Part shown: positions 21,234 through 30,793 of the stretch, piece by piece
Layout of the letters: the number at the start of each line of letters is the position of its first letter
How positions within the stretch are numbered: position 1 is the first letter of the stretch
Source of the DNA: CADEEN01 sp963783785
GTDB lineage: Bacteria; Pseudomonadota; Gammaproteobacteria; Burkholderiales; Burkholderiaceae_C
NCBI GenBank assembly: GCA_963783785.1
Contig: CAWAOQ010000003.1
Coordinates: 32,956 to 96,955 of the forward strand
DNA: 64,000 bases
Reading direction: 5' to 3'
Made by a program: the position numbers and the translations under genes
The notes under the pieces: generated by a model
Databases searched by the model: none
Seen by the model: only the letters and a program-made list of their open reading frames with translations
Told to the model about the DNA's origin: nothing

Positions 21234-22703
21234 ATGCGCCTACTCGGCAAAGCGCTGACCTTCGACGATGTATTGCTGGTGCCCGCCTACTCCCGGGTCT
21301 TGCCCCGCGACACCAGCCTCTCGACCCGGCTGTCAAGAAACATCGCGCTGAACCTGCCGCTGGTGTCCGCCGCGATGGATACCGTCACCGAAGCCCGGCT
21401 GGCGATCGCCATTGCCCAGGAAGGTGGCATCGGCATCGTGCACAAGAACCTGACGCCGCGGCAGCAGGCCGCCGAGGTCGCGCGCGTCAAGCGCTACGAG
21501 TCCGGCGTCCTGCGCGACCCGATCACCATCGGCCCCGACACGCCCGTGCGCGAAGTCGTGGCGCTGGCACAGCAGCACGGCATCTCGGGCTTTCCGGTGC
21601 TCGAAGGCACCAAGGTCGTGGGCATCGTCACCAACCGTGACCTGCGTTTCGAGACACGCATGGATGTCGCGGTGCGCGAGATCATGACGCCGCGCGAGCG
21701 CCTGGTCACCGTGAGGGAAGGCGCCACCATCGATGACGGCAAGGCGCTGATGCACAAGCACAAGCTGGAGCGCGTGCTGGTCGTCAACGATGCCTTCGAG
21801 TTGCGCGGGCTGATGACCGTCAAGGACATCACCAAGCAGACCAACTTCCCGGCCGCCGCGCGCGATCGCTACGGCAAGCTGCGCGTCGGTGCGGCGGTCG
21901 GCGTCGGCGAGGGTACCGAGGAGCGGGTCGAACTGCTGGCTGCGGCCGGCGTCGATGCGCTGGTCGTCGATACGGCGCATGGCCACAGCGCCGGCGTGAT
22001 CGAACGCGTGCGCTGGATCAAGAAGCACTTTCCCCACATCGACGTGATCGGCGGCAACATCGCCACCGGCGACGCCGCGCTGGCGCTGGCCGAGGCCGGC
22101 GCCGATGCGGTCAAGGTTGGCATCGGGCCGGGTTCGATCTGCACCACGCGCATCGTCACCGGCGTCGGTGTGCCGCAGATCATGGCCATCGACAACGTCG
22201 CACGGGCGCTCCAGGGCAGCGGCGTGCCGGTGATCGCCGACGGCGGCATCCGATACTCGGGTGACCTCGCCAAGGCCATCGTCGCCGGTGCCGACTGCGT
22301 GATGATGGGCAGCGCGATCGCCGGCACCGAAGAGGCGCCGGGCGAGGTGATCCTGTACCAGGGCCGCAGCTACAAGAGCTACCGTGGCATGGGCTCCATC
22401 GGCGCGATGCAGCAGGGTTCGGCCGACCGCTACTTCCAGGACAACGGCGGCAACAACCCCAACACCACCAAGCTGGTGCCCGAGGGCATCGAGGGCCAGG
22501 TGCCTTACAAGGGATCGGTGGTCGGCATCATCTTCCAGATGGCCGGCGGGCTGCGGGCGTCGATGCACTACTGCGGTTGCACCAGCATCGCCGAGATGCA
22601 GACCAAGGCCGAATTCGTCGAGATCACGCCGGCCGGTGTGCGCGAGAGCCACGTGCACGACGTGCAGATCACCAAGGAATCCCCGAACTACCGGATGGAG
22701 TGA
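21234..22703 (+). CDS. guaB: IMP dehydrogenase GuaB
   Basis: Oxidises IMP to XMP with NAD, the committed step to GMP. The 489-aa protein has LTFDDVLLVPAYS at the N-terminus, a paired CBS domain insert (about 95-205), the catalytic loop GIGPGSICTTRIV with its cysteine, and the mobile flap YRGMGSIGAM. ATG 21234 with GGAG 9 nt upstream is preferred over an in-frame ATG at 21183, which lies upstream of the promoter. It heads a guaB-MFS-guaA-tadA cluster. Confidence 0.96.
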   Translation: MRLLGKALTFDDVLLVPAYSRVLPRDTSLSTRLSRNIALNLPLVSAAMDTVTEARLAIAIAQEGGIGIVHKNLTPRQQAAEVARVKRYESGVLRDPITIGPDTPVREVVALAQQHGISGFPVLEGTKVVGIVTNRDLRFETRMDVAVREIMTPRERLVTVREGATIDDGKALMHKHKLERVLVVNDAFELRGLMTVKDITKQTNFPAAARDRYGKLRVGAAVGVGEGTEERVELLAAAGVDALVVDTAHGHSAGVIERVRWIKKHFPHIDVIGGNIATGDAALALAEAGADAVKVGIGPGSICTTRIVTGVGVPQIMAIDNVARALQGSGVPVIADGGIRYSGDLAKAIVAGADCVMMGSAIAGTEEAPGEVILYQGRSYKSYRGMGSIGAMQQGSADRYFQDNGGNNPNTTKLVPEGIEGQVPYKGSVVGIIFQMAGGLRASMHYCGCTSIAEMQTKAEFVEITPAGVRESHVHDVQITKESPNYRME

Positions 22704-22708
22704 CGGGC

Positions 22709-23980
22709 GTGACCGATACGACCGTCGCGACTGTCACGCCCGTCGCCGCGCCGCGTGCTGCGGCGATGCGCTTCATCATGCTGACCGTGCTGATCGACAT
22801 GGTCGCGATCGGCCTGATCATCCCGGTGCTGCCGCCGCTGGTCGGCACTTTCACTGCCGATCCGACCGAGCAGTCGTTCTGGTACGGAGCGGTGGCGTTC
22901 GCCTTCGCGATTGCCAACTTCTTCGGGGCGCCGGTGCTCGGTGCGATATCCGACCAATATGGCCGGCGGCGCGTGCTGCTGATCGGCTTCTGTGGCTTGG
23001 CGTTGAATTTCTTCGCCACCGCGCTGGCCACCGCGCTGTGGATGCTGATCGCGGTGCGACTGGTCGGTGGCGCGTTTCAGGCCAACGCCGCGGTGGCCAA
23101 CGCCTACGTCGCCGACATCACGCCGCCCGATCAGCGCGCACGGCGTTTCGGCCTGCTTGGCGCGATGTTCGGCCTGGGCTTCATCCTCGGCCCCGTGCTG
23201 GGCGGGTTGCTCGGCGGCATCGACCTGCGCCTGCCGTTCTTCGTCGCCGGCGCGCTGGCCCTGGTGAACTGGCTCTACGGCTACTTCGTGCTGCCCGAAT
23301 CGCTGCCGCTCGAGCGGCGCGTGCCCTTCGACTGGCGCCGCGCCAACCCGGTCACGGCCTTGAAGGGGCTGACCGAACTGAAGGGCATCGGACCGCTGGT
23401 GCTCGTGCTGGCGCTGGCAGCGCTGGCGCAGTTCGTGATGTACACGGTGTGGGTGCTCTACACCACGTTCAAGTTCGGCTGGGGCCCGACGGAGAACGGC
23501 TGGTCGCTGTTCGCGGTCGGGGTCATGTCGGCACTGGTGCAGGGCCTGCTGCTGAAGCACCTGCTGCGGCGCTTCAGCGCGTCGCGGTTGGCGGTGATCG
23601 GCCTGGTCAGTTCGTCGCTGGCGTTCCTGTGCTGGGGGCTGGCGACGCAGGGCTGGATGATGTTTGCAGTGATCGTCCTGAATGTGTTCGGCTTCACCGT
23701 CACGGCCGCGATGCAGAGCATCGTGTCCAACGCCGCCGATCCGACGGCGCAGGGCCGCACCGCGGGTGCGGTCGCGGCGCTGAACAGCCTGATGGCCGTG
23801 GTCGCGCCGGTGCTCGGGGCGGCGCTGATCGGATTCGTCTCGCACCTGCCGCAGGGTGACTGGCGCATCGGCATGCCGTACTACTTCTGCGCTGCGCTGC
23901 AGGGAGCGGCGATGCTGATCGCGCTGCGCCACTTCGCGAAGACGCGCGTCCCGGAATCCCCGCACACGGCCCAGACATGA
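22709..23980 (+). CDS. MFS transporter, TCR/Tet-like
   Basis: About 423 aa with twelve hydrophobic segments; it opens with a short soluble stretch and FIMLTVLIDMVAIGLIIPVLP, close to the TetA/TCR drug-proton antiporter pattern, with motif A as GAISDQYGRRRVLLIG. Starts are GTG 22709 or GTG 22700 (overlapping the guaB stop). Its stop overlaps the guaA start (ATGA). Position between guaB and guaA suggests a link to purine nucleotides or analogues, but this is only inference. Confidence 0.8.
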   Translation: MTDTTVATVTPVAAPRAAAMRFIMLTVLIDMVAIGLIIPVLPPLVGTFTADPTEQSFWYGAVAFAFAIANFFGAPVLGAISDQYGRRRVLLIGFCGLALNFFATALATALWMLIAVRLVGGAFQANAAVANAYVADITPPDQRARRFGLLGAMFGLGFILGPVLGGLLGGIDLRLPFFVAGALALVNWLYGYFVLPESLPLERRVPFDWRRANPVTALKGLTELKGIGPLVLVLALAALAQFVMYTVWVLYTTFKFGWGPTENGWSLFAVGVMSALVQGLLLKHLLRRFSASRLAVIGLVSSSLAFLCWGLATQGWMMFAVIVLNVFGFTVTAAMQSIVSNAADPTAQGRTAGAVAALNSLMAVVAPVLGAALIGFVSHLPQGDWRIGMPYYFCAALQGAAMLIALRHFAKTRVPESPHTAQT

Positions 23981-25575
23981 ATCACGACAAGATCCTGATC
24001 CTCGACTTCGGTTCGCAGGTCACGCAACTGATCGCACGCCGCGTGCGCGAGGCGCACGTCTACTGCGAGATCCATCCCAACGACGTCAGCGACGCCTTCA
24101 TCCGCGACTTCGCGCCCAAGGGCATCATCCTGTCGGGCAGCCACGCCAGCACCTACGAGGCGCAGGATCTGCGCGCACCGCAGGCGGTATGGGAGCTCGG
24201 TGTCCCGGTGCTGGGCATCTGCTACGGCATGTTCACGATGACGGTGCAGCTCGGTGGCCAGGTCGAGGCCTCTGCGCACCGCGAGTTCGGCTATGCCGAA
24301 GTGCGCGCACGCGGGCACACCCGCCTGTTCGAGGGCATCCAGGACTTCGCCACGCCCGAAGGCCACGGCATGTTGAAGGTCTGGATGAGCCATGGCGACA
24401 AGGTCACCGCGCTGCCGCCGGGCTTCAAGTTGATGGCCTCGACCGAGAGTTGCCCGATCGCCGGCATGGCCGACGAATCACGCCGCTACTACGCGGTGCA
24501 GTTCCACCCCGAGGTCACGCACACGGTGCAGGGACGGGCGATGCTCGAACGCTTCGTGCTCGACATCTGCGGCGCCGAACCCGACTGGGTGATGCGCGAC
24601 CACGTCGCCGAAGCGATCGCCGCCATCCGTGCGCAGGTTGGCAGCGAAGAGGTGATCCTGGGCCTGTCGGGTGGCGTCGACTCGAGCGTGGCGGCGGCGC
24701 TGATCCATCGTGCCATCGGCGACCAGCTGACCTGCGTCTTCGTCGACCATGGCCTGCTGCGCTTGAACGAGGCCCAGCTGGTGATGGAGATGTTCGTCGG
24801 CCGGTTGCACGCCAAGGTGATCCACGTCGACGCCAGCCAGCAGTTCCTCGGCGAGCTGACCGGCGTCTCGGATCCCGAGAGCAAGCGCAAGATCATCGGC
24901 CGCGAATTCGTCGAGGTCTTCCAGCGCGAGGCAAAGAAGCTCGCCAACGCGAAGTGGCTCGCACAGGGCACGATCTATCCCGACGTGATCGAGAGCGGCG
25001 GCGCCAAATCGTCGACGGGCGCAAAGAAGGCCACCACCATCAAGAGCCACCACAACGTCGGCGGCTTGCCCGAGACGCTCGGCCTGAAGCTGCTGGAGCC
25101 GCTGCGCGACCTGTTCAAGGACGAGGTGCGCGAGCTCGGTGTCGCACTGGGCCTGCCGCACGACATGGTCTACCGCCACCCGTTCCCCGGGCCGGGGCTG
25201 GGCGTGCGCATCCTGGGCGAGGTCAGGAAGGACTATGCCGACCTGCTGCGCCGGGCGGACGCGATCTTCATCGACGAGCTGCGTTCGACGATCGAGCCGA
25301 ACTCCGGCAAGAGCTGGTACGAGCTCACCAGCCAGGCGTTTGCGGTGTTCCTGCCGGTCAAGAGCGTCGGCGTGATGGGCGACGGCCGCACCTATGACTT
25401 CGTGGTGGCGCTGCGCGCCGTGCAGACCAGCGACTTCATGACCGCCGACTGGGCCGAACTGCCATACGGCCTGCTCAAGCGGACGAGCGGCCGCATCATC
25501 AACGAGGTGCGCGGCATCAATCGCGTAACCTACGACGTGTCGAGCAAGCCCCCGGCCACCATCGAGTGGGAGTGA
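23977..25575 (+). CDS. guaA: GMP synthase (glutamine-hydrolysing) GuaA
   Basis: Amidates XMP to GMP. The 532-aa protein has a class I glutamine amidotransferase domain (about 1-205, catalytic Cys in GICYGMF, His/Glu in QFHPEVTH), an ATP pyrophosphatase domain with P-loop LSGGVDSSV, and the dimerisation domain ending SSKPPATIEWE. All family landmarks are intact. Confidence 0.97.
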   Translation: MNHDKILILDFGSQVTQLIARRVREAHVYCEIHPNDVSDAFIRDFAPKGIILSGSHASTYEAQDLRAPQAVWELGVPVLGICYGMFTMTVQLGGQVEASAHREFGYAEVRARGHTRLFEGIQDFATPEGHGMLKVWMSHGDKVTALPPGFKLMASTESCPIAGMADESRRYYAVQFHPEVTHTVQGRAMLERFVLDICGAEPDWVMRDHVAEAIAAIRAQVGSEEVILGLSGGVDSSVAAALIHRAIGDQLTCVFVDHGLLRLNEAQLVMEMFVGRLHAKVIHVDASQQFLGELTGVSDPESKRKIIGREFVEVFQREAKKLANAKWLAQGTIYPDVIESGGAKSSTGAKKATTIKSHHNVGGLPETLGLKLLEPLRDLFKDEVRELGVALGLPHDMVYRHPFPGPGLGVRILGEVRKDYADLLRRADAIFIDELRSTIEPNSGKSWYELTSQAFAVFLPVKSVGVMGDGRTYDFVVALRAVQTSDFMTADWAELPYGLLKRTSGRIINEVRGINRVTYDVSSKPPATIEWE

Positions 25576-25582
25576 CCGTGCG

Positions 25583-25927
25583 ATGAGAATCATCTTCGGC
25601 GTGATGTCCTTGCTGATCGTGCTGGCGATCGTCGGCACGCTGGGCAAGAAGCAATTGCAGGCGCTCGGCCAGATCGGCACGACCGCCACCCGCGTGCCCA
25701 CCGACGGCGACGCCAAGGCGGTGACCGACGCGGTGATGGGGCGCGCCCGCGACGGCGCGGCCACCGCGGCGGTGCCCGGCGGAATGGGTGGGATGGCGGG
25801 CGCGACCCCGGCCATCGTCGAGGGCACGGTGCCGATGCAGGCGCAGGCGATCCAGAGCAACGTGCGCGACGCCACCAACGCGGCCCTGCAGCGCGGCGTC
25901 GACCGCAGCAACAACGCGCAGCCGTGA
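25583..25927 (+). CDS. Small single-span membrane protein, hypothetical
   Basis: 114 aa. Residues 1-21 (MRIIFGVMSLLIVLAIVGTL) form one membrane segment or uncleaved signal; the rest is hydrophilic, Ala/Gly/Thr-rich, ending in a basic RGVDRSNNAQP. I recognise no domain. It is 7 nt after guaA and overlaps tadA by 4 nt, so it is a real member of the operon. Confidence 0.65.
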   Translation: MRIIFGVMSLLIVLAIVGTLGKKQLQALGQIGTTATRVPTDGDAKAVTDAVMGRARDGAATAAVPGGMGGMAGATPAIVEGTVPMQAQAIQSNVRDATNAALQRGVDRSNNAQP

Positions 25928-26514
25928 ACGACGACGCGATGCCGGTGGTTGCGCCGACGGCCGGCCAGGACGAGTACGCGATGCGACTGGCGCTGGATCA
26001 GGCGCTGAACGCACAACTGGCGGGCGAGGTGCCGGTGGGCGCGGTGATCATGCGCATGGAGGGCGGGGTGCCCCAGGTGCTGGCCACCGGCTACAACCGT
26101 CCGATCACGACGCACGACCCGACCGCGCACGCCGAGATCGTCGCCTTGCGCCATGCCGCGCAGCTGCTCGAAAACTACCGCCTGCCCGGCTGCACGCTGT
26201 ACGTGACGCTGGAGCCCTGCGCGATGTGCGCGATGGCGCTGATGCATGCGCGGCTGGATCGCGTCGTCTTCGCCGCGGCCGATCCGAAGACCGGTGCGGC
26301 CGGGTCGGTGGTCGACCTGTTCGCCGAACCGCGATTGAACCACCACACCGCCGTCCAGGCCGGCGTGCTGGCCGAACCGGCGGCGCAGTTGCTGCGCGAC
26401 TTCTTCGCCGAGCGGCGGGAGGCGCAGCGTGCGGCGCGTGGCGCGAGCGACGGTCCGACGGAGCTGCTGCCGGTGCCGGAGGTGATCGAGTCGGATTTCG
26501 GGACCATCGGTTGA
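25924..26514 (+). CDS. tadA: tRNA adenosine(34) deaminase TadA
   Basis: Converts A34 to inosine in tRNA-Arg(ACG). The 196-aa protein starts with GTG overlapping the previous stop. Zinc and catalytic residues are in PTAHAEIVALRHA (His, Glu) and EPCAMCAMALMHARL (two Cys). The C-terminal 30 residues after RDFFAERR extend beyond the usual core. Confidence 0.9.
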   Translation: MNDDAMPVVAPTAGQDEYAMRLALDQALNAQLAGEVPVGAVIMRMEGGVPQVLATGYNRPITTHDPTAHAEIVALRHAAQLLENYRLPGCTLYVTLEPCAMCAMALMHARLDRVVFAAADPKTGAAGSVVDLFAEPRLNHHTAVQAGVLAEPAAQLLRDFFAERREAQRAARGASDGPTELLPVPEVIESDFGTIG

Positions 26515-27435
26515 GCGGCACTCTTCCGCAACTCGTGCTCGTGTCGCCGGCCGGCGTGATCGCGCAGCCGGCCGCGGTGCGGCGGGCCGCCAAGCGGCTG
26601 GCCGCGCACGGCTTCGACGTGCGCATCGACCCCTCGGCGCTGGCGCGACACCAGCGATTTGCCGGCGACGACACGACGCGGCTCGACGCACTGCACCGCG
26701 TGGCCGAGGCCGCGCCCTCGGTGGCGATGGCCACGCGAGGCGGCTATGGCCTGACGCGGTTGCTCGACCGCATCGACTGGCAGTTGCTCGCTCGCAGCGT
26801 CGAACGCGGCACGCGCTGGGTCGGCCACAGCGACGTCACCTCGCTGCAACTGGGCATGCTGGCCCATGCCGCGGCTGCGCGCAGGCCGATCACGTGGGCC
26901 GGGCCACTGGCGGCCGAGCATTTCGGCCGTGACGCCGGGCAGGGCGGTGTCGACGAGGTCACCGAGGCCTGCTTTCTCGAAGCCATGCGCGGCGAACTCG
27001 AAGCGGTGGGCTTTCGCACCGATGCCGGCTTCGACGGGCTCGATGTTCGCGGCACGCTGTGGGGCGGCAACCTGACGGTGTTGATGAGCCTGCTGGGCAC
27101 GCCGCACTGGCCGCGCATCAAGGGCGGCATCCTGTTTCTCGAGGACGTCAACGAACACCCGTACCGCATCGAGCGTTGCCTGCTGCAACTGCACCAGGCC
27201 GGCGTGCTGGATGCGCAGCGGGCCGTCGTGCTCGGCCACTTCAACCGCTGGACGGCGTCGCCGCTGGACCGCGGCTACACGTTGAAGACGGCGGTGGCGC
27301 ACCTGCGCACGGTGACCAGCGACGCCGATCCTCACCGGCCTGCCTTTCGGCCATGTGCCGACGATCGTGACGCTGCCGGTCGGCGCGCGCGTGACGCTGG
27401 CCACGCAGGGGCGCGAAGCCTTCATCGGCTGGTGA
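26511..27435 (+). CDS. ldcA: LD-carboxypeptidase (S66 family), one frameshift
   Basis: Cytoplasmic serine peptidase of the MccF/LdcA family; LdcA removes the terminal D-Ala from recycled muropeptide tetrapeptides. About 307 aa after removing an extra G near 27322. LVLVSPAG opens the fold; the nucleophile region is TRGGYGLTRLLDRIDW with GHSDVT following; GGNLTVL and LFLEDVNE contain the other catalytic residues; the repaired end reads GLPFGHVPTIVTLPVGA...EAFIGW. The start appears to be TTG at 26511, overlapping the tadA stop (TTGA). Confidence 0.82.
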
Positions 27436-27467
27436 AACTCCGCCCTCATCGCGCACGGTCGCGCGGC

Positions 27468-27473
27468 TAGAAT
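27468..27473 (+). promoter_or_regulatory. Putative -10 element (TAGAAT) before the peptide transporter operon
   Basis: TAGAAT matches the -10 consensus at 5 of 6 positions in the 117-bp gap between the carboxypeptidase and oppA-like genes. No good -35 is visible at 16-18 bp. Confidence 0.3.
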
Positions 27474-27552
27474 CGCCGCCACGCCTTGCGCAGCGGCCGT
27501 CACGAGCGGTGCTGACGCGGGGCGATTTGGTTTTCAGCCGGAGCACCGCAAG

Positions 27553-29779
27553 ATGGGCGGATCGAAGCAATTTATTGCGGCTGCATTGCTGGTTGTGCTG
27601 GCCGGCTGCGACAACAGCCCCTTGCCCAAGGGCGCCGCCGAGCAGAACACGATCTACTCGGCGATGGTCGAGAACACGCCGCGCCACCTCGATCCGACCG
27701 CGTCGTACTGGTCCAACGACACGCTGGTCACCTACCAGGTCTACGAGCCGCCCTACGGCTACCACTACCTGAAGCGGCCGTTCGAGCTGGTGCCCAAGAG
27801 CGCCGAGAAGGTCGTCACGCCGATCTACCTCGACAAGAATGGCCAGCGCCTGCCCGACGACGCGCCCGGCGAGCTAGGTGGCCGAGAGCGTCTACGAAGT
27901 GCCGATCAGGAAGGGCATCCTGTTCCAGCCGCATCCCGCATTCGCACGGGACGAGCGCGGCCGCTACCGCTACCACGACCTGAAGCCCGGCGAGCATCGG
28001 CAAGCGCCGCGCCCCGACTCGAGTTCGAGCACAGCGGCACGCGCGAGCTGGTCGCCGAGGACTTCGTCTATGCCCTGAAGCGCCACGCCACGACGCGCAT
28101 CACGACGCCGATCTACGGTGTGTTCTCCGAGTACGTCGATCGGACTGAAGGACTACGGCGAGCTGGTCAAGCGCGAGGACGCCAAGCTGCGCGCCGGTCT
28201 CGATCCGGCCAGCCTGGACAAGCCGTTTCTCGATTTTCGTCGCTGGCCGCTGGCCGGCGCCACGGCGCCCGAGAAGCACCTGCTGCGCATCCGGATCTAA
28301 GGCAAGTACCCGCAGTGGAAGTACTGGATGCAGATGACCTTCCTGGCCCCGGTGCCTTGGGAGGCCGATGCGTTCTACGCCCAGCCCGGCATGGCCGAGC
28401 GCGGCATGACGCTGGACCAGTGGCCGGTCGGCACCGGGCCCGTACATGGTGACCGTGTTCGAAAAGGACCGCCGCATCGTGATGACCCGCAATCCGAACT
28501 ACCGCGGCGAGCCGTATCCGTGCGAGGGCATGCCCGACGACAAGGCAGGCCGGCCTGCTGGACGACTGCGGCAAGAAGACACCCGTTCGTCGACAGCCAT
28601 CGTCTCCACCGTCGAGCGCGAAGGCACGCCGCTGCGCAACAAGTTCCGCGACGGCTACTACGACCTCGAGGTCTTCGAGCGCACCGATACCGGCACCAGC
28701 TACATCGTCGAGATGCTCGACTCCGACGAGGTGCGCGCCGACTACGAGAAGAAGGGCTTCAACTTCCCGAAGTACGCCGACGTCAACAGCTACATCATCG
28801 GCTTCAACATGATCGATCCGGTGCTGGGCCATGGCGAAACGCCGGCAGCAGCGCGAGCGCAACCGCAAGCTGCGCCAGGCGATCTCGATCGCGATCGACT
28901 GGGACGAGTACTCGAAGATCTTCCCGAAGAAGGGCGGCCTGACCGCGATGAGCCCGTTGCCCGAAGGCATCCCGGGCTCGCGCGAGGGGACGCGCGCGGG
29001 CATCAACCCGGTGACGTACAAGGTCGACGGACGGCAAGGCGGTGCGGCGCTCGATCGACGAGGCCAAGCAGTTGATGGTCGAGGCCGGCTACCCGAACGG
29101 CCGCGACGCCCAGGAGCGGCGGCAAGCCGCTGGTGATCAACTACGACTATCTACGCGGCGCCGACGCCCGAGCGCAAACCCGAGATCGACTGGGTGGTGC
29201 GCCAGTTCGCCAAGATCGACATCCAGCTCGAGGTGCGCGCCACCGACAACAACCAGTTCCAGGACAAGGTGCGCAAGGGCAAGCACCAGGTGTTCTGGCT
29301 CGGCTGGAATGCCGACTACCCCGATGCCGAGAACTTCCTGTTCCTGCTCTATGGCCCCAACTCGAAGAGCGTTTCCGACGGCGAGAACACGGCCAATTAC
29401 CAGAACCCGGCCTACGACAAGCTGTTCGAGAGACTCAAGACCCTCGACGACGGGCCCGAGAAGCAGGCCGTGATCGACGAGATGGTCAAGATCGCGCAGC
29501 AGATGCGCCGTGGAGCTTCGGCTTCTACCCATGGGCCTCGACCGCGGTGCACCGCTGGGTCAAGAACTCCAAGCCGGCGATCCTGATCCGCGACCATGGC
29601 CGTTACCTGCGGCTGGATACGCAGGCGAGGGTGGCCAGCGTCGCCGCGTGGAACAAGCCGCTGTGGTGGCCGCTCGCCGTGCTGCTGGCGTCTGCTGGTC
29701 GGCTGCGCTGCTGTTCGCCCGCCGCAGCCTGCGCAAGCGCGAACGCATGAACGCGCGCGGCGAGATCATCGCGGCATGA
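27553..29779 (+). pseudogene. Peptide ABC transporter substrate-binding protein, ~15 frameshifts and an in-frame stop
   Basis: Family 5 solute-binding lipoprotein (OppA/DppA/YejA-like) feeding the permeases downstream. The start codes for a signal with lipobox VLAGC; conserved stretches include NTPRHLDPTASYWSND, DFVYALKRHA, FNMIDP, RQAISIAIDWDEYSKIF and VFWLGWNADYPDAENFLFLLYG. Frame changes fall near 27876, 27995, 28017, 28138, 28442, 28548, 28585, 28598, 28842, 29031, 29113, 29151, 29502, 29691 and 29704; all but the one at 29502 are single-base gains. TAA at 28298-28300 stands where a Lys codon would be expected. Correcting all gives 738 codons, an open, family-length frame. The C-terminus (WWPLAVLLASLLVG, then RRSLRKRE) is a membrane anchor. 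Either a decayed gene or a badly resolved stretch. Confidence 0.75.
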
Positions 29780-29798
29780 ACCTACCCATCGCACGCCC

Positions 29799-30782
29799 AT
29801 GCTGAACTACCTGGTGCGCCGCACGCTGTACGGCATCCTGATCCTGATCGGGGTCAACCTCGCCACCTTCTTCCTGTTCTTCACCGTCAACACGCCGGAC
29901 GACATGGCGCGCCTGAACATCGGCGGCAAGCGCGTGACGCAGGAGCTGATCGAGAAATGGAAGAGCGAGCGCGGCTACGACAAGCCGCTGTACTGGAATG
30001 CGCCGAAGGCCGGCAGCGAGAAGCTCACCGAAACGATCTTCTGGGAGCGCTCGGTGTCGCTGTTCACGTTGAAGTTCGGCCGTGCCGACAGCGAGAGCGC
30101 CGGTGACATCGGCGACGAGGTCACGCGCCGCATGTGGATCAGCATCCAGCTCGCGCTGCCGATCTTCATCCTGCAGATCATTGCCAGCGTCTCGTTCGCG
30201 TTGCTGCTGGTGATGTTCCGCCACACCCGGCTCGATCTGGTGGGCGTGGTGGTCTGTGTCGTGATGCTGTCGATCTCGGCACTGTTCTACATCATCGTCG
30301 GCCAGTACCTGTTTGCCCGCGTGCTGAAGCTGGTGCCGATCTCGGGCTACTCCGGTGGGCTCGACGTGGTGCGCTTCCTGGTGCTGCCGGTGGCGCTGTC
30401 GGCGCTGGCGCGGCTGGGCACCGAGGCCCGCCTGTACCGCGCGATGTTCCTCGAGGAGATCGGCAAGGACTATGTGCGCACCGCGCGCGCCAAGGGACTG
30501 TCCGAAACGGTCGTGATGTTCCGCCACGTGTTGCGCAACGCGATGATCCCGATCATCACCAGCGCCGGCGGCTACCTGCCTTACGTGTTCATGGGCAGCC
30601 TGGTGTTCGAGAGCTTCTTCGGCATCCCGGGCCTGGGCGCCTACGTCATCGAGGCCATCGGCAAGCAGGACTTCGCGATCGTGCGCACGATGGTCTTCGT
30701 CGGTTCGCTGCTCTACATCGCCAGCTACATCCTGATCGACATCGCCTACACCTGGGTCGACCCCCGCGTGCGGCTGGCTTGA
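29799..30782 (+). CDS. Peptide ABC transporter permease, DppB/OppB type
   Basis: 327-aa inner-membrane permease starting MLNYLVRRTLYGILIL, with an extended periplasmic loop (about 30-105) and the core permease domain carrying the EAA-type segment TARAKGLSETVVMFRHVLRNAM. Six hydrophobic segments are visible. It pairs with the gene at 30794 and the ATPase at 32240. Intact, in contrast to the binding-protein gene just upstream. Confidence 0.88.
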   Translation: MLNYLVRRTLYGILILIGVNLATFFLFFTVNTPDDMARLNIGGKRVTQELIEKWKSERGYDKPLYWNAPKAGSEKLTETIFWERSVSLFTLKFGRADSESAGDIGDEVTRRMWISIQLALPIFILQIIASVSFALLLVMFRHTRLDLVGVVVCVVMLSISALFYIIVGQYLFARVLKLVPISGYSGGLDVVRFLVLPVALSALARLGTEARLYRAMFLEEIGKDYVRTARAKGLSETVVMFRHVLRNAMIPIITSAGGYLPYVFMGSLVFESFFGIPGLGAYVIEAIGKQDFAIVRTMVFVGSLLYIASYILIDIAYTWVDPRVRLA

Positions 30783-30793
30783 CGGGGACCACG

